Positions 19,056 through 26,502 of a stretch of 49,248 nucleotides of DNA are shown here, in pieces. A program made the position numbers and the translations under genes. Each line of letters starts with the position of its first letter. Positions within the stretch are counted from its first letter, which is position 1. The notes under the pieces were generated by a model, which saw nothing but the letters and a program-made list of their open reading frames with translations, did no database searches and had not been told where the DNA came from. Origin of the DNA: Gammaproteobacteria bacterium (GTDB taxonomy: Bacteria; Pseudomonadota; Gammaproteobacteria; Chromatiales; Chromatiaceae); contig JAGRGU010000095.1 of the NCBI GenBank assembly GCA_020445335.1, positions 1-49,248 of the forward strand, read 5' to 3'.

Positions 19056-19078
19056 CCGTTTCGAACGGCATAGCCGTT
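19056..19078 (-). promoter_or_regulatory. Overlapping alternative hairpins in the oxidoreductase leader
   Basis: On the minus strand, 58-80 bases before the oxidoreductase start, AACGGC pairs with GCCGTT (3-base loop), and the same GCCGTT can instead pair with a following AACGG (3-base loop). The two foldings exclude each other. This could be a small RNA switch or chance; it is described only from pairing. Confidence 0.35.
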
Positions 19079-19308
19079 AAAAATGGTTGTTCCAAGCGTT
19101 GCAGAAACGGGTCGGGGTCCCGCTTTCAGGAAAGTGAGTGGCGACAGGTCCGCGTCCGATTATTCTGGTTTTGTCCGGGTATCAGGAGATCCCGAGGGAG
19201 CTGCGTTGGTCGGCACTATCCAGTCCAGATCGTTTCCGCAAAAAATATGCCGTAGTTGCACTTTTGGTGCGTTAGCGGAACAGGATAATGAAATCGGCAG
19301 CGATTGCA

Positions 19309-19322
19309 TTGTCGTACGACAA
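19309..19322. promoter_or_regulatory. Perfect 14-base palindrome, candidate operator
   Basis: TTGTCGTACGACAA is a perfect palindrome; with three more bases on each side it extends to 20 bases with one mismatched pair. The TTGT...ACAA form recalls operators of GntR/FadR-type repressors. It lies about 310 bp upstream of the oxidoreductase gene. The regulator is not in the window and binding is inference. Confidence 0.4.
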
Positions 19323-19801
19323 CGCAGAGTGTTTTTAACCCTTTCAAAGGGCCGGTGACTAATGCCAATTATTCGCATTCATGGCCAGAGAGAGTGGACG
19401 CGCTCACTTGTGCATGATGTCCGGGATCCACCGGTGCGCGCCGGGGAAGTCACCGAGGGTGCCGACGAAGGTCGGGACTGGCTCCGGTCAACGGTGAGGT
19501 GCGTGCGGGCATGTTGCTCCAAGCCGGGCTTGACCGGGTCTGCGAGGACTAGAATCAAGTCAGGCGATTTTCTTTCCTGTCGGACAACCTGGCTATGAAG
19601 CGTACCGACTCTGCCGAGCCATCATCGTTCGGCGCAGGTTCTGTTTCAGCGGCGGTTGGTCGGCGTGTTTCGCCGGCGAGACATTGCCGTAGCGAGGGTT
19701 GTGTCGCTAGGTGAGTCGTCCTGCCGTCTCGGAGAAACACCTGTGGGTCAAAGCTGAGTACAGGGGGGAGGCGTGTTGGAGTTGTCCATCAGGCTGGTTC
19801 C

Positions 19802-19830
19802 CAGTACCCGAAGTTAGTACCCTGGGGTAC
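19802..19830. repeat. AGTACCC repeat cluster beside tRNA-Leu
   Basis: AGTACCC occurs at 19802-19808 and 19815-19821 and inverted, GGGTACT, at 19824-19830. The last two can fold as AGTAC/GTACT around a six-base loop. It lies 36 bp downstream of the tRNA 3' end on its strand and might end or trim that transcript, though there is no T run. Confidence 0.4.
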
Positions 19831-19865
19831 TGAAGAACCGTTGAGTGCCCGATTGACAAGGTGTT

Positions 19866-19952
19866 TGGTGCCGAGAAGAGGACTTGAACCTCCACTGGGT
19901 TTCCCCAACTAACACCTGAAGCTAGCGCGTCTACCAATTCCGCCATCTCGGC
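19866..19952 (-). tRNA. tRNA-Leu (anticodon CAG)
   Basis: The minus strand folds as a class II tRNA: acceptor stem GCCGAGA/TCTCGGC, D arm GGTAGAC, anticodon loop TTCAGGT with anticodon CAG, a variable arm GTTGGGGAAACCC, and T loop GGTTCAAGTCC. The D and anticodon arms are nearly identical to E. coli tRNA-Leu(CAG). Discriminator A and an encoded CCA (19866-19868) follow the acceptor stem. It reads leucine CUG codons. Confidence 0.97.
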
Positions 19953-20005
19953 ATATCCCGGTTCAGCGGCCGCGGTTCAGCGGCAACATACCCGAGAGGC
20001 CGCGA

Positions 20006-20034
20006 ACTTTACCGGGAAGCTGTCGGCTTGTCAA
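20006..20034 (-). promoter_or_regulatory. Promoter of tRNA-Leu
   Basis: On the minus strand a perfect -35 TTGACA (20029-20034) is followed after exactly 17 bases by TAAAGT (20006-20011) and then a GC-rich discriminator, as in stable-RNA promoters. Transcription would begin about 50 bases before the tRNA. Twelve-base direct repeats CGGTTCAGCGGC at 19959 and 19973 lie in the leader. Confidence 0.75.
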
Positions 20035-20071
20035 CGATGTTGACGGGGCTTGCGGCAAACCTTTGAGCGCA

Positions 20072-20100
20072 GGGACAGATGGGCTCTCCAGGGGTACAAT
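20072..20100 (+). promoter_or_regulatory. Candidate promoter of rnr-rlmB
   Basis: GGGACA (20072-20077), 17 bases, then TACAAT (20095-20100), about 40 bases before the rnr start. The -10 is near consensus and the -35 fits four of six positions. It stands back to back with the tRNA-Leu promoter. Confidence 0.55.
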
Positions 20101-20140
20101 CCGCCAATCGAATCGAGAGCAGAAAGAAGGGTAGTCAGAC

Positions 20141-22468
20141 GTGGCGCCATCGAAACCGCAATCCACCGCCAGAGAGCGGGATCCACACCGTTTCCGCGAA
20201 CAGAAGAAGTACGAAAATCCGATCCCCAGCCGGGAATACATCCTCGATGAACTGGCACGCTTCGGCGCGCCGCTGCGGCTCGAAGCGCTGGCGCAGAGGC
20301 TGGACCTGGAACATGAGGATGAGCTGGAGGCACTGCGCCGGCGGCTCAACGCGATGGAGCGCGACGGTCAGCTGATTCGCAACCGTCGTGACGGCTTCTG
20401 CGTGGTCAACAAGAAGGATCTGATCGCGGGTCGGGTTATCGGCCACAAGGAGGGCTTCGGCTTTCTCAAGCCCGACGAGGGGGGCGACGACCTGTTCCTG
20501 TCACCGCGCCAGATGCGTCCGCTGCTGCACGGCGACCGCGCGGTGGTAAGGGTGGTTGGGATCGACAGCCGGGGCAGGCGCGAAGGTGCCGTGGTGGAAG
20601 TGCTGGAGCGCGCCAACCGGGAGGTGGTGGGTCGCGTCTACCTCGAAGGTGGATTGGGATTCGTGGTTCCCGACAACAATCGCATCAATCAAGACCTGGT
20701 GGTGCGCGAGGAGGACCTCGGCGGCGCCGGACACGGCCAGATGGTGGTTGCCCGGATCATCGAACAGCCGAGCAAGCGCAGCCAGCCGATCGGCCGCATC
20801 GTCGAGATTCTGGGCGAGCACATGGCACCCGGTATGGAGACCGACGTAGCCATTCGGGCACATGGTCTGCCGCTGGAGTGGCCGCCGGAGGTCGAGTCGG
20901 AGATCGCGGATCTGTCGGGTGAAGTGGCGGAGACGGACAAGCTCGGGCGGGTCGATCTGCGCAATCTGCCACTGGTCACAATCGACGGCGAGGATGCGCG
21001 GGACTTCGACGACGCCGTCTACTGCGAAGCCACGCCAAAGGGGTGGAAGCTGCTGGTCTGCATCGCCGATGTCTCAAGCTACGTGGCACCCGGGAGCGCG
21101 CTGGACCGGGAAGCACGGCTGCGCGGCACCTCGGTCTACTTCCCCGATCGGGTGATTCCGATGCTGCCTGAGGTGCTCTCCAACGGGCTCTGCTCACTGA
21201 ATCCCGAGGTCGATCGGCTCTGCATGGTGGCCGAACTTCTGATCGGCGGCGATGGGCGGATTACCCGCTCCAAATTCTACCAGGGGGTGATGCGCTCGCA
21301 GGCGCGGCTTACCTACGATCAGGTCGCGGCGATGCTGCTGGACGGTGAGGCGGAGCTGTGCGCCAGGTACGCCGAGCTGCTGCCACACCTGCACCAGCTC
21401 TACGCGCTCTACCAGGTGCTGCACCGCACGCGCAGTGCACGCGGCGCGATCGATTTCGACACCACCGAAACCCGTATTCTCTTCAACCGGGAGGCCAAGG
21501 TGGAGCGCATCGTTCCACTGCGGCGCAACGACGCGCATCGCCTGATCGAGGAGTGCATGCTGCTTGCCAACGTCGCCGCGGCGCGTTTTTTGCTGCGCCG
21601 CAAGCTGCCCGCGCTCTACCGCATCCACGAAGGGCCGCAGGAGCAGAAGTTGGAGGAGCTGCGGGAGTTTCTGGCGGAACTGGGATTGCGCCTGCCGGGT
21701 GGAGTCAAGCCCGGCGCCAAGGATTACGCCGAGCTGCTCGATTCGGTCAGGGACCGTCCCGATGCACACCTGCTGCAGACGGTACTGTTGCGGTCGATGT
21801 CGCAGGCGGTCTACAGCTCGGAAAACATCGGACATTTCGGTCTCGCCTTTCCCGCTTATACGCACTTCACCTCACCGATCAGGCGTTATCCGGATCTGGT
21901 GGTCCATCGAGCGATCAGGCATCTGCTCAACGGTGGCGGTGAGGATGACTTTCTCTATACACGCTCCGATCTGCATACACTCGGGGAGCAGTGCTCGGCG
22001 GCGGAGCGACGTGCCGATGAGGCGACACGCGATGCCGTATCCTGGCTCAAGTGCGAATACATGCTGGACAAGATCGGTGACTGTTTCACCGGCATCATCA
22101 CCAGCGTCACCTCTTTCGGGCTGTTCGTCGAGCTGGATGAGATCTATGTCGAAGGCTTGCTTCATATCACTTCGCTGGATCATGACTACTACCACTTCGA
22201 TCCGGTCGGGCATCGCCTGAATGGGGAACGTTCGGGCCGCAGTTACCGGCTCGGCGATGCGATCGGAATCAAGGTCGCAGCGGTGAATCTGGACGACAAG
22301 AAGATCGATTTCGTACTCGACGAGCGTTTTTCCACACCCCCTGACAAAGCCCGCAGACGCACGCGGGGAGCGACCGCAGGCAAGCAGGGGGGCGCTATGC
22401 CGGGCAGATCCAGAGGCGGGGCGAAGAGGCGTTCGGGAGCGAAGAAACGGCGCGGCAAATCCCGATGA
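20141..22468 (+). CDS. rnr: Ribonuclease R
   Basis: A 775-residue 3'-5' exoribonuclease that digests structured RNA in mRNA turnover and rRNA quality control. Seen in order: an N-terminal winged-helix region (about 30-85), a cold-shock/OB fold with GFGFLKPDEGG.DDLF (105-119), a second OB fold (about 160-230), the RNB catalytic domain with IDGEDARDFDDAV (281-293) whose aspartates bind magnesium, an S1 domain (about 640-725) and a strongly basic tail rich in R, K and G. All are normal for RNase R rather than RNase II. The start is a GTG at 20141 behind a purine-rich GAAAGAAGGG. rlmB overlaps its end by four bases (ATGA), an arrangement common in gammaproteobacteria. Confidence 0.97.
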   Translation: MAPSKPQSTARERDPHRFREQKKYENPIPSREYILDELARFGAPLRLEALAQRLDLEHEDELEALRRRLNAMERDGQLIRNRRDGFCVVNKKDLIAGRVIGHKEGFGFLKPDEGGDDLFLSPRQMRPLLHGDRAVVRVVGIDSRGRREGAVVEVLERANREVVGRVYLEGGLGFVVPDNNRINQDLVVREEDLGGAGHGQMVVARIIEQPSKRSQPIGRIVEILGEHMAPGMETDVAIRAHGLPLEWPPEVESEIADLSGEVAETDKLGRVDLRNLPLVTIDGEDARDFDDAVYCEATPKGWKLLVCIADVSSYVAPGSALDREARLRGTSVYFPDRVIPMLPEVLSNGLCSLNPEVDRLCMVAELLIGGDGRITRSKFYQGVMRSQARLTYDQVAAMLLDGEAELCARYAELLPHLHQLYALYQVLHRTRSARGAIDFDTTETRILFNREAKVERIVPLRRNDAHRLIEECMLLANVAAARFLLRRKLPALYRIHEGPQEQKLEELREFLAELGLRLPGGVKPGAKDYAELLDSVRDRPDAHLLQTVLLRSMSQAVYSSENIGHFGLAFPAYTHFTSPIRRYPDLVVHRAIRHLLNGGGEDDFLYTRSDLHTLGEQCSAAERRADEATRDAVSWLKCEYMLDKIGDCFTGIITSVTSFGLFVELDEIYVEGLLHITSLDHDYYHFDPVGHRLNGERSGRSYRLGDAIGIKVAAVNLDDKKIDFVLDERFSTPPDKARRRTRGATAGKQGGAMPGRSRGGAKRRSGAKKRRGKSR

Positions 22469-23235
22469 GCGCGGCGGGGCAGGGCGTCAGCCATTTGATC
22501 GCGGGGCTGCACAGCGTGCGCACCGCGCTCAAGCATAGCAGCGCCTCCGTCAGTGAACTCTGGGTCGAGGCGCGGCGCAGGGACCAGCGTATCCGCGAGC
22601 TGACATCAATGGCGGAACGGGCAGGGATCCCGGTGCATCAGGCGGAGCGCGAAACGCTGGCGAAGCTGCTGCCGGAGGTAAACCACCAGGGTGTCGTGGC
22701 GCGCACCCTGCTGCCTGTCTCGAGGGACGAAGCGTCGCTCCATCAACTGCTGGCGCAGCTGGATCACCCCCCTTTGCTGCTGGTGCTCGATGGTGTGCAG
22801 GACCCGCATAATCTGGGAGCCTGCCTGCGAACCGCAGACGCCGCCGGCGTCGACGCGGTGGTGGCGCCCAAGGATCGCTCGGTCGGATTGACCCCGGTCG
22901 CCTGCAAAGTGGCGAGCGGAGCGGCTGAGCAGGTGCCGTTCGTGCAGGTCACCAATCTGGCGCGAACGCTCAAACGGTTGCAACAGGAGCACGGGATCTG
23001 GCTGGTGGGTACCAGCGGCGACGCGCAGGAGAGCCTCTACCATGCAGATCTGAAAGGCCCGCTGGCGCTGATCATGGGCGGTGAAGAGAAGGGATTGCGA
23101 CGCCTGACCTGGGAGGTTTGTGACTTCCTGGTGCGGTTGCCGATGGCGGGCACGGTCGAAAGCCTCAACGTCTCTGTCGCCTGCGGGGTGGCGCTTTACG
23201 AAGCGGTCAGACAGCGCGTATCCGCCGCCGGCTGA
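22465..23235 (+). CDS. rlmB: 23S rRNA (guanosine-2'-O-)-methyltransferase RlmB
   Basis: A 256-residue SpoU/TrmH-family methyltransferase; RlmB methylates the 2'-OH of G2251 in the peptidyl-transferase region of 23S rRNA using S-adenosylmethionine. The N-terminal RNA-binding domain opens with HLIAGLHSVR. The three knot motifs are present: NLGACLRTADAAGVDA, GGEEKGLRR, and MAGTVESLNVSVACGVALYE at the end. Length is normal. It is coupled to rnr through an ATGA overlap. An 18-base near-palindrome at 23236-23253 right after its stop can form a hairpin between this gene and the convergent DUF302 gene. Confidence 0.97.
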   Translation: MSAAGQGVSHLIAGLHSVRTALKHSSASVSELWVEARRRDQRIRELTSMAERAGIPVHQAERETLAKLLPEVNHQGVVARTLLPVSRDEASLHQLLAQLDHPPLLLVLDGVQDPHNLGACLRTADAAGVDAVVAPKDRSVGLTPVACKVASGAAEQVPFVQVTNLARTLKRLQQEHGIWLVGTSGDAQESLYHADLKGPLALIMGGEEKGLRRLTWEVCDFLVRLPMAGTVESLNVSVACGVALYEAVRQRVSAAG

Positions 23236-23253
23236 ATCCACCGGCCGGCGGAT
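23236..23253. terminator. Hairpin between convergent rlmB and DUF302 gene
   Basis: ATCCACC and GGCGGAT pair around a GGCC loop with one mismatch. It sits immediately after the rlmB stop, before the convergent gene end at 23267. There is no T run on either side, so any termination function is uncertain. Confidence 0.35.
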
Positions 23254-23266
23254 CGCTCAATGGGCG

Positions 23267-23719
23267 CTAGTTGGCGGCGGCGGTGGCGAACTTCCGCAGT
23301 GCGCCCGAGATGTTCGCCACCAACGGAATAGTTGTGCTGATACCATGGCGGGTGACCAGCCAACTGGCATCGTTCCAGCCGATCGAAACGCCACCTTCAG
23401 TGGATTCCCACACAAGAAACTTCAGCGGCAGGTCGATCCCCGCAGTAGGATTCTGCTGCATCAACACAGTACCCGCCTTGGGTTTACCGAATATCAGCAA
23501 CTCGGTAGGCGGCAACGCCATGTCGACACTGGCGGCACCGGCGCCATGATCGACTCGGGCGAAGATTCTGAAACCGGCTCCGGTCAAGGCCGACTCCAGG
23601 CGATCGACGGTCTCTTTGACCGGATGCTTGCTCGCCAGCGTAATCAAACCCTCCGCGGCCTGAACCGAGGTGGTGGCAAGAAACAGAAGTATGGCGATGA
23701 TCATTATTCTATTGGACAT
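23267..23719 (-). CDS. Secreted DUF302-domain protein
   Basis: A 150-residue protein with a signal peptide (basic N terminus MSNR, hydrophobic core to about residue 18, then SVQA-AEG as the likely cleavage site), so probably periplasmic. The mature part fits DUF302: an early S-KHPVKETVDRLE helix, FARVDHGAGAASV, LLIFGKPKAGT, then DLPLKFLVWES and a helix-rich end. The function of DUF302 is unknown; some relatives occur with sulfur or redox enzymes, which is only weak guidance. It is a single gene converging on rlmB. The upstream region to rpsF holds about 400 bases with the ribosomal promoter on the other strand. Confidence 0.8.
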   Translation of the reverse strand: MSNRIMIIAILLFLATTSVQAAEGLITLASKHPVKETVDRLESALTGAGFRIFARVDHGAGAASVDMALPPTELLIFGKPKAGTVLMQQNPTAGIDLPLKFLVWESTEGGVSIGWNDASWLVTRHGISTTIPLVANISGALRKFATAAAN

Positions 23720-24007
23720 GTTATGAGGCTCCGTTGATTGCTGATCAGTGCTCAGTTGGAAGACCGGGGAAAAGGGCCGAATATTTCATGCCGGCTAAAA
23801 CAATATGATCGCCCCCCCGGACCGAGTCTGCTGCGAAGATGGCAGGTGAGGCAGCGGCGGTCCGGTGGGCTGCTCCGCATCCCGGTTGGCGCCGTGCCCC
23901 CATTTCTGGTCACGGCCCCTTGCCAGACTATAGGCCTATTTTGCGCTGGCTGAAGCGGTGCAGACGGAACGGTGCTGCGCTGGAATCCCTTTTTTCCGGT
24001 TTTCCTA

Positions 24008-24036
24008 TTGCGCCCAATAGCTTGTGAGGGTAGAAT
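24008..24036 (+). promoter_or_regulatory. Sigma-70-type promoter of the rpsF operon
   Basis: TTGCGC (24008-24013), exactly 17 bases, then TAGAAT (24031-24036), followed by a GC-rich start region, the usual form of ribosomal-protein promoters. It lies about 95 bp before rpsF. Between 23720 and this site I see no gene. Confidence 0.72.
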
Positions 24037-24084
24037 CCGCCGCTTCCCGCGCAGTCGCTGCAGTACGCCCGTGCGGGACTCCTT

Positions 24085-24107
24085 GCCTCACCGCCCGTTC
24101 GGGAGGC
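24085..24107 (+). promoter_or_regulatory. rpsF leader hairpin, likely S6:S18 autoregulatory motif
   Basis: The leader can fold with GCCT (24085-24088) pairing AGGC (24104-24107), a 5' bulge CACCG, and CCC pairing GGG around a GTTC loop. A hairpin with a CCG-containing bulge ahead of rpsF is the known signature of the RNA bound by the S6:S18 complex, mimicking its rRNA site. I matched it by eye from memory of that motif; the fold is short. Confidence 0.55.
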
Positions 24108-24131
24108 TGTTTCAATCCGTAAGGAGCAACA

Positions 24132-24524
24132 ATGAGACATTACGAAATCGTGTTCATGGTCCATCCGGACCAAAGTGAGCAGGTGCCCGGTATGATTGAA
24201 CGTTACCGTTCGATCATTGAGACCGACGGCGGTAAGATTCACCGCCTGGAGGACTGGGGCCGGCGTCAGCTTGCATATCCCATCCAGAAACTACACAAAG
24301 CCCACTACGTTCTGATGAACATCGAATGCGGCGGCAAGCAGCGCGAGGAGTTGGAGAGCGCCTTCCGCTTCAACGACGCAGTGCTGCGTAATCTGATTCT
24401 GATCAAGAGTCACGCCGTGACCGATCCTTCCCCGCTGGTAAAGGCAGCGGATGATCGCGACGACAGCCCGCGCTCCGCCAAAGCCGCGGACAACGATGAT
24501 GATCAGGAAGCGGACGAAGAATAA
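24132..24524 (+). CDS. rpsF: 30S ribosomal protein S6
   Basis: A 130-residue S6, a component of the small-subunit platform that assembles as a heterodimer with S18. The opening [25 protein letters not shown], shown here only in part as [14 protein letters not shown], is diagnostic, and [13 protein letters not shown] near residue 38 is the conserved core. The C-terminal 30 residues are an acidic low-complexity tail (DDRDDSP ... [11 protein letters not shown]), as in many proteobacterial S6 proteins. A strong AAGGAG lies eight bases before the ATG. It begins the ribosomal operon and is followed by rpsR with no priB between them. Confidence 0.98.
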   Translation: MRHYEIVFMVHPDQSEQVPGMIERYRSIIETDGGKIHRLEDWGRRQLAYPIQKLHKAHYVLMNIECGGKQREELESAFRFNDAVLRNLILIKSHAVTDPSPLVKAADDRDDSPRSAKAADNDDDQEADEE

Positions 24525-24585
24525 CCGCTTTCATGGGAACAGGGTCTCGCCGAGGGCGAAATCCAAACAGTTTGAGGGATAATTT

Positions 24586-24810
24586 ATGTCACGCTATTTT
24601 CGTCGTAGAAGATACTGCCGATTCACCGCCGAGGGTATCACCGAGATCGATTACAAGGATCTCAACCTGTTGAAGGCCTATATCAGCGAAACCGGCAAGA
24701 TCGTGCCGAGCCGGATTACCGGTACCAAGGCAAAATATCAGCGGCAACTCGGTCAGGCGATCAAACGCGCCCGCTATCTGGCGTTGCTGCCATATACCGA
24801 CGGACACTGA
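24586..24810 (+). CDS. rpsR: 30S ribosomal protein S18
   Basis: A 74-residue S18 that binds S6 on the platform of the small subunit. It carries the typical [13 protein letters not shown] start ([12 protein letters not shown]) and the [23 protein letters not shown] core, near-identical to other gammaproteobacterial S18 proteins. A GAGGGA ribosome-binding site precedes the ATG. The 61-bp spacer after rpsF contains no priB, which often sits here in enterobacteria. Expression is probably controlled with rpsF through the leader hairpin. Confidence 0.98.
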   Translation: MSRYFRRRRYCRFTAEGITEIDYKDLNLLKAYISETGKIVPSRITGTKAKYQRQLGQAIKRARYLALLPYTDGH

Positions 24811-24898
24811 TCCAGGCTGACTGCCGATCGGAGCCGCAACGGGGCTGAGGCGCAGGATTTCAGCAGCTCCCATTTGCTCCCAGTCCAGGTTCATCCAA

Positions 24899-25819
24899 AT
24901 GCGACTACTGGCATCCTTCGCCATGCGTGGCAGATCCCAGGCGGTCATGGCAGCGAGTGTGCTGGCCATTCTGGCCTTGCCGATGCCGCCGCTCAGTATT
25001 CTGAGCGCGGCGGTGATCGGTCTGGTCACCCTGCGCAAGGGGCTGCAGGAGGGGATGCTGACGCTGGTCCTCTCCGGCCTGGCATGTGCGCTTTTGGCGC
25101 TGCTGCTGTTCAGTCAGACGCTCACCATCATCGGCTATGTACTGCTGATGTGGGTGCCGATCTGGCTGCTGGGGGGAGTGCTGCGCAGCTACCCCGCGCT
25201 GGGCCTTGCCCTGACCGTGGCGTTGTTGTTGGGTTTGCTGGCCATTCTCGGGCAGTACCTGCAGTCGCAGGATCCTGCAGAGGCTTGGCAGACGGTGCTC
25301 AAGCCGTTCATCGACTCGCTGGTGGAGTCGCAGCTGGTGCAACCGGATGTCAGCGGGCAGTTGCTGGCGGCGATGTCGACCTGGATGCCGGGAGCGATCG
25401 CCGCGGGTTTTCTGCTACAGGCGATGGCGGCGCTTTTTCTGGCGCGATGGTGGCAGGCACTGCTCTATAATCCCGGCGGCTTTGCGGCGGAGTTCCACCA
25501 GCTGCGGTTGCCCAGAGTGGTGGCGGTTGTGACACTGGTGGTCGGAGCGTTCCTCTGGCTCGTACCGGAGTTAAAGCTGGTCACCTACGTGGCGACACTG
25601 TTGCTTGCCGGATGGGTCATACAGGGTATCGCCTTGGCACATGGACTGAGATCGCAGCTTGGTCTCAATACGCTCTGGTTGGTAGTGATGTACGCATTGC
25701 TTTTTTTCGCAATGCCCTACGTCACGGGGTTTCTGGCGTTTGCCGGTTTCACCGATGCGTGGATCGATTTCAGGGCTCGGTTGCGGAGTTCGGGTAATTC
25801 CGCGAATCGGGCTGATTGA
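24899..25819 (+). CDS. DUF2232-type membrane protein
   Basis: A 306-residue integral membrane protein with about eight hydrophobic segments and short polar loops; a soluble-looking stretch (about 118-150) follows the first group of helices. It resembles the DUF2232/YybS family, found between rpsR and rplI in many gammaproteobacteria outside the enterics. Its function is not known to me. It lies 88 bp after rpsR and 31 bp before rplI, so it is transcribed with the ribosomal genes. The ATG at 24899 is preferred; a second ATG at 24923 would drop eight residues without changing the topology. Confidence 0.72.
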   Translation: MRLLASFAMRGRSQAVMAASVLAILALPMPPLSILSAAVIGLVTLRKGLQEGMLTLVLSGLACALLALLLFSQTLTIIGYVLLMWVPIWLLGGVLRSYPALGLALTVALLLGLLAILGQYLQSQDPAEAWQTVLKPFIDSLVESQLVQPDVSGQLLAAMSTWMPGAIAAGFLLQAMAALFLARWWQALLYNPGGFAAEFHQLRLPRVVAVVTLVVGAFLWLVPELKLVTYVATLLLAGWVIQGIALAHGLRSQLGLNTLWLVVMYALLFFAMPYVTGFLAFAGFTDAWIDFRARLRSSGNSANRAD

Positions 25820-25850
25820 GTTTTAAAACCTGCTTCAGGGGTAATGAGTG

Positions 25851-26300
25851 ATGGATGTCATCCTTTTGGAAAAAATCGATAATCTGGGTGGTCTGGGCGA
25901 CAAGGTCAGCGTCAGGGCCGGATACGGCCGCAACTTTCTGATCCCGTCTGGCAAGGCGGTGGCTGCCACCAAGAAGAATCTGGCAGAGTTCGAGGCTCGC
26001 CGCGCCGAACTCGAGAAACAGGCAGCGGAGATGCTGGCCGAGGCGGAAGCGCGCAAAGCCAAAATCGAGGCATTGGGTCAGCTTACCATCGCCCGCAACG
26101 CCGGTGATGAGGGTCGTCTGTTCGGATCGGTCGGCACCGGTGATATCGCGGAGAGAGTCACCGAGGCTGGCGTCGAACTGGCCAAGCGGGAGGTGCGTCT
26201 GCCCGATGGTCCGCTACACGTAACCGGCGAGTTCGAAATCCAGCTGCACCTGCACAGCGATGTGGATGCCACGCTGAAACTGGCGGTCGTTCCCGAATAG
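25851..26300 (+). CDS. rplI: 50S ribosomal protein L9
   Basis: A 149-residue L9, the elongated protein at the base of the L1 stalk that helps keep the reading frame. The N-terminal RNA-binding domain shows [17 protein letters not shown], then GYGRNFLIP and a long charged connecting helix (about 40-75) rich in E, A and R, followed by the C-terminal domain with [11 protein letters not shown]. The start is the ATG at 25851 with AGGGG ahead of it; the GTG at 25848 is one codon earlier and not needed. Length equals the E. coli protein. dnaB follows in the same direction. Confidence 0.98.
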   Translation: MDVILLEKIDNLGGLGDKVSVRAGYGRNFLIPSGKAVAATKKNLAEFEARRAELEKQAAEMLAEAEARKAKIEALGQLTIARNAGDEGRLFGSVGTGDIAERVTEAGVELAKREVRLPDGPLHVTGEFEIQLHLHSDVDATLKLAVVPE

Positions 26301-26310
26301 GGACAAGCCG

Positions 26311-26337
26311 ACCGGCGCCGGCCATGCCGGCGCTGGC
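26311..26337 (+). repeat. Strong GC hairpin between rplI and dnaB
   Basis: ACCGGCGCCGGC (26311-26322) and GCCGGCGCTGGC (26326-26337) form a stem of about eleven pairs around a three-base loop. No T run follows, so it may be a stability or partial-termination element that reduces dnaB expression relative to the ribosomal genes. The gap to dnaB is about 200 bp and holds no gene. Confidence 0.5.
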
Positions 26338-26502
26338 TCAGTGCGGAGCGGTGCACGCGCCCGAGTGACGGGTTGCGTGCTCCGGTCCGTTACTTTTTTG
26401 CGCCTCCACCGGCACGCCACCGAAATTCCTGTCACGGGCGATATCACGTATCCTTGCAGGCTCGAGACCCGGGACGGCTCCCGGATTGGCGACGGACAGA
26501 GC

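Larger units (their letters stand above)
18999..19865. other. Long intergenic region without a convincing gene
   Basis: Between the oxidoreductase start and tRNA-Leu lie about 870 bases. Short open frames occur on both strands (for example 19083-19358 plus), but none has a good ribosome-binding site or a recognisable protein. The region holds the leader of the oxidoreductase gene, tandem GGGTTAA at 19031-19044, a 14-base perfect palindrome at 19309-19322 and AGTACCC repeats near the tRNA. The stretch 19400-19790 shows nothing I can name. Confidence 0.7.

Noticed and set aside
19083..19358. 91-codon frame in the 19-kb intergenic region
   Set aside because: No ribosome-binding site of note and no recognisable protein; it overlaps candidate regulatory elements.
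26311..26337. Intrinsic terminator between rplI and dnaB
   Set aside because: The stem is strong but no T run follows, so it is reported only as a hairpin.
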